Source of the DNA: Rhizobium sp. AC27/96
GTDB lineage: Bacteria; Pseudomonadota; Alphaproteobacteria; Rhizobiales; Rhizobiaceae
Length of the DNA stretch: 64,000 nt
Assembly: GCF_001692325.1 (NCBI RefSeq)
Contig: NZ_LXKN01000018.1
Coordinates: forward strand, 1 to 64,000
Direction of reading: 5' to 3'
Below, one piece after another: positions 62,422 through 64,000 of the stretch. The notes below the pieces were generated by a model, which did no database searches, had not been told where the DNA came from, and was given only the letters and a program-made list of their open reading frames with translations. Position 1 is the stretch's first letter. Every line of letters starts with the position of its first letter. Made by a program: the position numbers and the translations under genes.

Positions 62422-63240
62422 ATGAGCATTGTGATTGAGGCGGCCAACCGTACCGGAACGCAGTTGTCTTCCGCGAAGCTGAAGCGTCTCGTCGTGCTTG
62501 CGACAGGCCTGATCTTTCCACTCGGGCTGCTTGGTCTCTGGTGGGTCTCCTCCACCAGAGGCTGGTTGCCTGAGCAGATCCTGCCAGCGCCTGCCTATGT
62601 CTACCAGACGGGCCGTGACATGATTCTAAGCGGCGAGCTTCCCTATCACACCGGGGTGAGCCTGGTGCGCGTCGTTATCGGCTTTACGATCGGCGCGGGG
62701 TTGGGGCTGCTACTCGGCATCGCAATGGGGCTTTCCGAGACGGTGGAGGACTACGTAAAGCCGCTTTTCCTGGCCTTTGCGCAGATCCCGACACTCGGAT
62801 GGATCCCGCTCCTGATGCTGTTTGTCGGCATCGAGGAGACGTTGAAGATCATCATCATCGCCAAGGGCGCCATCGTGCCGATGACGCTGAATACGCTGAC
62901 GGGAATTCGCGGCGTTTCGCCTAGATATATCGAGGTCGGCAGGGCATTGCGCTTCAGTCGCTGGCAGACGTTGCGGCTCATCATATTGCCCGGCGCCATC
63001 CCCTCGATATTCACCGGTATCCGCTACGGACTTACGCATTCCTGGACGGCCCTGGTGGGGGTCGAATTGCTCGCCTCCTCGGAAGGGCTTGGATACCTTT
63101 TGGTCTGGGGGCGGCAGATGTTCTGGCTCGACACGGTCATCGTCGCGATGATCGCGATCGGGCTTGTCGGTTTCATCATGGACAGGGGGCTGGATCGCGT
63201 CGAGTTGTCGATCCAGCGCTGGAAACGGCAGGAGATCTGA
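62422..63240 (+). CDS. ssuC: Sulfonate ABC permease 1 (SsuC-like)
   Basis: A 272-residue permease of the BPD_transp_1 type with about six helices (LIFPLGLLGLWWVSSTRGWLP, coupling loop VGRALRFSRWQTLRLIILPGAIPSI). AQIPTLGWIPLLMLFVGIEETLKI is typical of SsuC/TauC. The ATG at 62422 starts after the SsuA stop. It lies two bases before a second permease gene. Confidence 0.88.
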   Translation: MSIVIEAANRTGTQLSSAKLKRLVVLATGLIFPLGLLGLWWVSSTRGWLPEQILPAPAYVYQTGRDMILSGELPYHTGVSLVRVVIGFTIGAGLGLLLGIAMGLSETVEDYVKPLFLAFAQIPTLGWIPLLMLFVGIEETLKIIIIAKGAIVPMTLNTLTGIRGVSPRYIEVGRALRFSRWQTLRLIILPGAIPSIFTGIRYGLTHSWTALVGVELLASSEGLGYLLVWGRQMFWLDTVIVAMIAIGLVGFIMDRGLDRVELSIQRWKRQEI

Positions 63241-63242
63241 GG

Positions 63243-64000
63243 ATGGCGAGTGCTAGCCGTTTTGTCCGTTTTCGCCGCGGCATTACATTGCCGATCCTTC
63301 TTTTCGTTGCCTGGGAAGTCTCAAGCCGGACCGGTCTCGTCGATGCGCGGTTCCTGCCATCTCTGGAAGATGTTGCCGCCACCGCCAAGCGGGAACTGAT
63401 CGACAATGATCTTATCGGCGAGCTTGGCTTCAGCCTGATGCGAAACATCGCCGGATTCTTGATCGGCTGCGTGCTCGGTGTCGGCTTCGCAAGCGTGCTT
63501 GCCTTGTCGCGCATTGCCGATCGGCTGCTGATGCCGACTTTCAACGGGCTGAAGCAGATATCCCTGCTTGCCTGGATCCCGCTGATTTCGGTCTGGTTCG
63601 GCTTTGGCGAACAGGCGAAGATCGTCTTTGTCGCTCTGGCCGCCTTTATCCCGATCGTTCTCAACACCTATGACGGCATGCGCCAGGCGCCAGCCGATCT
63701 GCTGGAGGTTGCGAGGGCGCTGAAGTTCAATGCGCGGCAAAAGGCGTTGCGGATCTATATCCCGGCGGCGATGCCCTCGATCGCCACGGGCGTCCATCTG
63801 GGCTTGATCTATGCGTGGCTGGCGACCGTTGGAGCAGAATATTTCCTCGCGATCGGCCCAGGCGTTGGTGGTCTGGTCATCGCAGGACGCGAGAGGTTTG
63901 ATATGGCGCTTGTCATGGTCGGCGTTCTCGTGCTTGGCCTCGTCGGCTTCACGCTCAATCGTCTCGCCTACACGTTGGAGGCATACTTGTTGCGTTGGCG
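63243..64000 (+). CDS. Sulfonate ABC permease 2 (SsuC-like), cut by window edge
   Basis: The first 252 codons of a second SsuC-type permease (LPILLFVAWEVSSRTGLVDARF, SLLAWIPLISVWFGFGEQAKI, EVARALKFNARQKALRIYIPAAMPSI). No stop occurs before the right edge. It is similar to but distinct from the preceding permease, which suggests a heterodimeric channel. It begins two bases after the previous stop with GGAG within the preceding codons. Confidence 0.88.
   Translation, partial: MASASRFVRFRRGITLPILLFVAWEVSSRTGLVDARFLPSLEDVAATAKRELIDNDLIGELGFSLMRNIAGFLIGCVLGVGFASVLALSRIADRLLMPTFNGLKQISLLAWIPLISVWFGFGEQAKIVFVALAAFIPIVLNTYDGMRQAPADLLEVARALKFNARQKALRIYIPAAMPSIATGVHLGLIYAWLATVGAEYFLAIGPGVGGLVIAGRERFDMALVMVGVLVLGLVGFTLNRLAYTLEAYLLRW

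Overview
The window looks like chromosome or large-replicon DNA of a Rhizobium/Agrobacterium-type alphaproteobacterium. It has high GC, tightly packed operons with ATGA overlaps, an MctRS-like two-component pair beside a DUF3311 gene, and a large set of sulfur-scavenging oxygenases and ABC transporters. This assignment rests on gene content and style only. I see no rRNA, tRNA, CRISPR array, insertion sequence or phage gene.

Layout. (1) 1-2.5 kb, minus strand: a DUF3311 membrane protein (usual partner of a sodium/solute symporter beyond the left edge) and a sensor kinase/response regulator pair. (2) 2.8-9.9 kb, plus strand: a sugar-type ABC uptake operon headed by an unusual LacI-HTH/PfkB-kinase fusion, with a glutamine-amidotransferase-like protein, ATPase, binding protein, two permeases and an M20 deacylase. 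(3) 10-13.7 kb, minus: a 1233-residue repeat-rich autotransporter. (4) 14-20.5 kb: a secreted epoxide hydrolase followed by an alkylation-damage set (SnoaL-like protein, Ada, EamA exporter, small protein, Ogt, 2OG-Fe(II) oxygenase). The promoters of this set share an Ada-box-like element, and a divergent small secreted protein carries a weaker copy. (5) 20.8-23.9 kb: a lower-GC patch with a CatB-type acetyltransferase, a VOC protein and small hypotheticals. (6) 23.9-64 kb: an approximately 40-kb sulfur-acquisition region.

The sulfur region holds a sulfate ABC transporter (Sbp-CysTWA), an OsmC/desaturase pair, five luciferase-like (LLM) flavin monooxygenases, four SfnB/DszC-type flavoproteins, a DszB-like desulfinase with its catalytic Cys/His/Arg conserved, three closely related Dpp-type binding proteins served by a single DppBCDF-like set, an SsuA-SsuB-two-SsuC sulfonate transporter, a nitroreductase, a CPYC-bearing DUF3088 protein, two FAD/NAD(P)-binding proteins and a LysR regulator. 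Read together, transporters import organosulfur compounds, reduced-flavin oxygenases oxidise and cleave them, and desulfination releases sulfite.

Two regulatory patterns tie the window together. One is an Ada-box-like element (core TTTGAAAGCAAGGATCGGAG) in front of the DNA-alkylation genes. The other is a TAGTCTA-N9-TAGACTA-like inverted repeat seen at six places, all beside genes of the sulfur region, including OsmC, binding-protein, permease, LysR and LLM promoters. The second motif, the compact DszC/SfnG/DszB-like operon at 36.4-41.5 kb, and the LacI-PfkB fusion are the observations I would follow up first.
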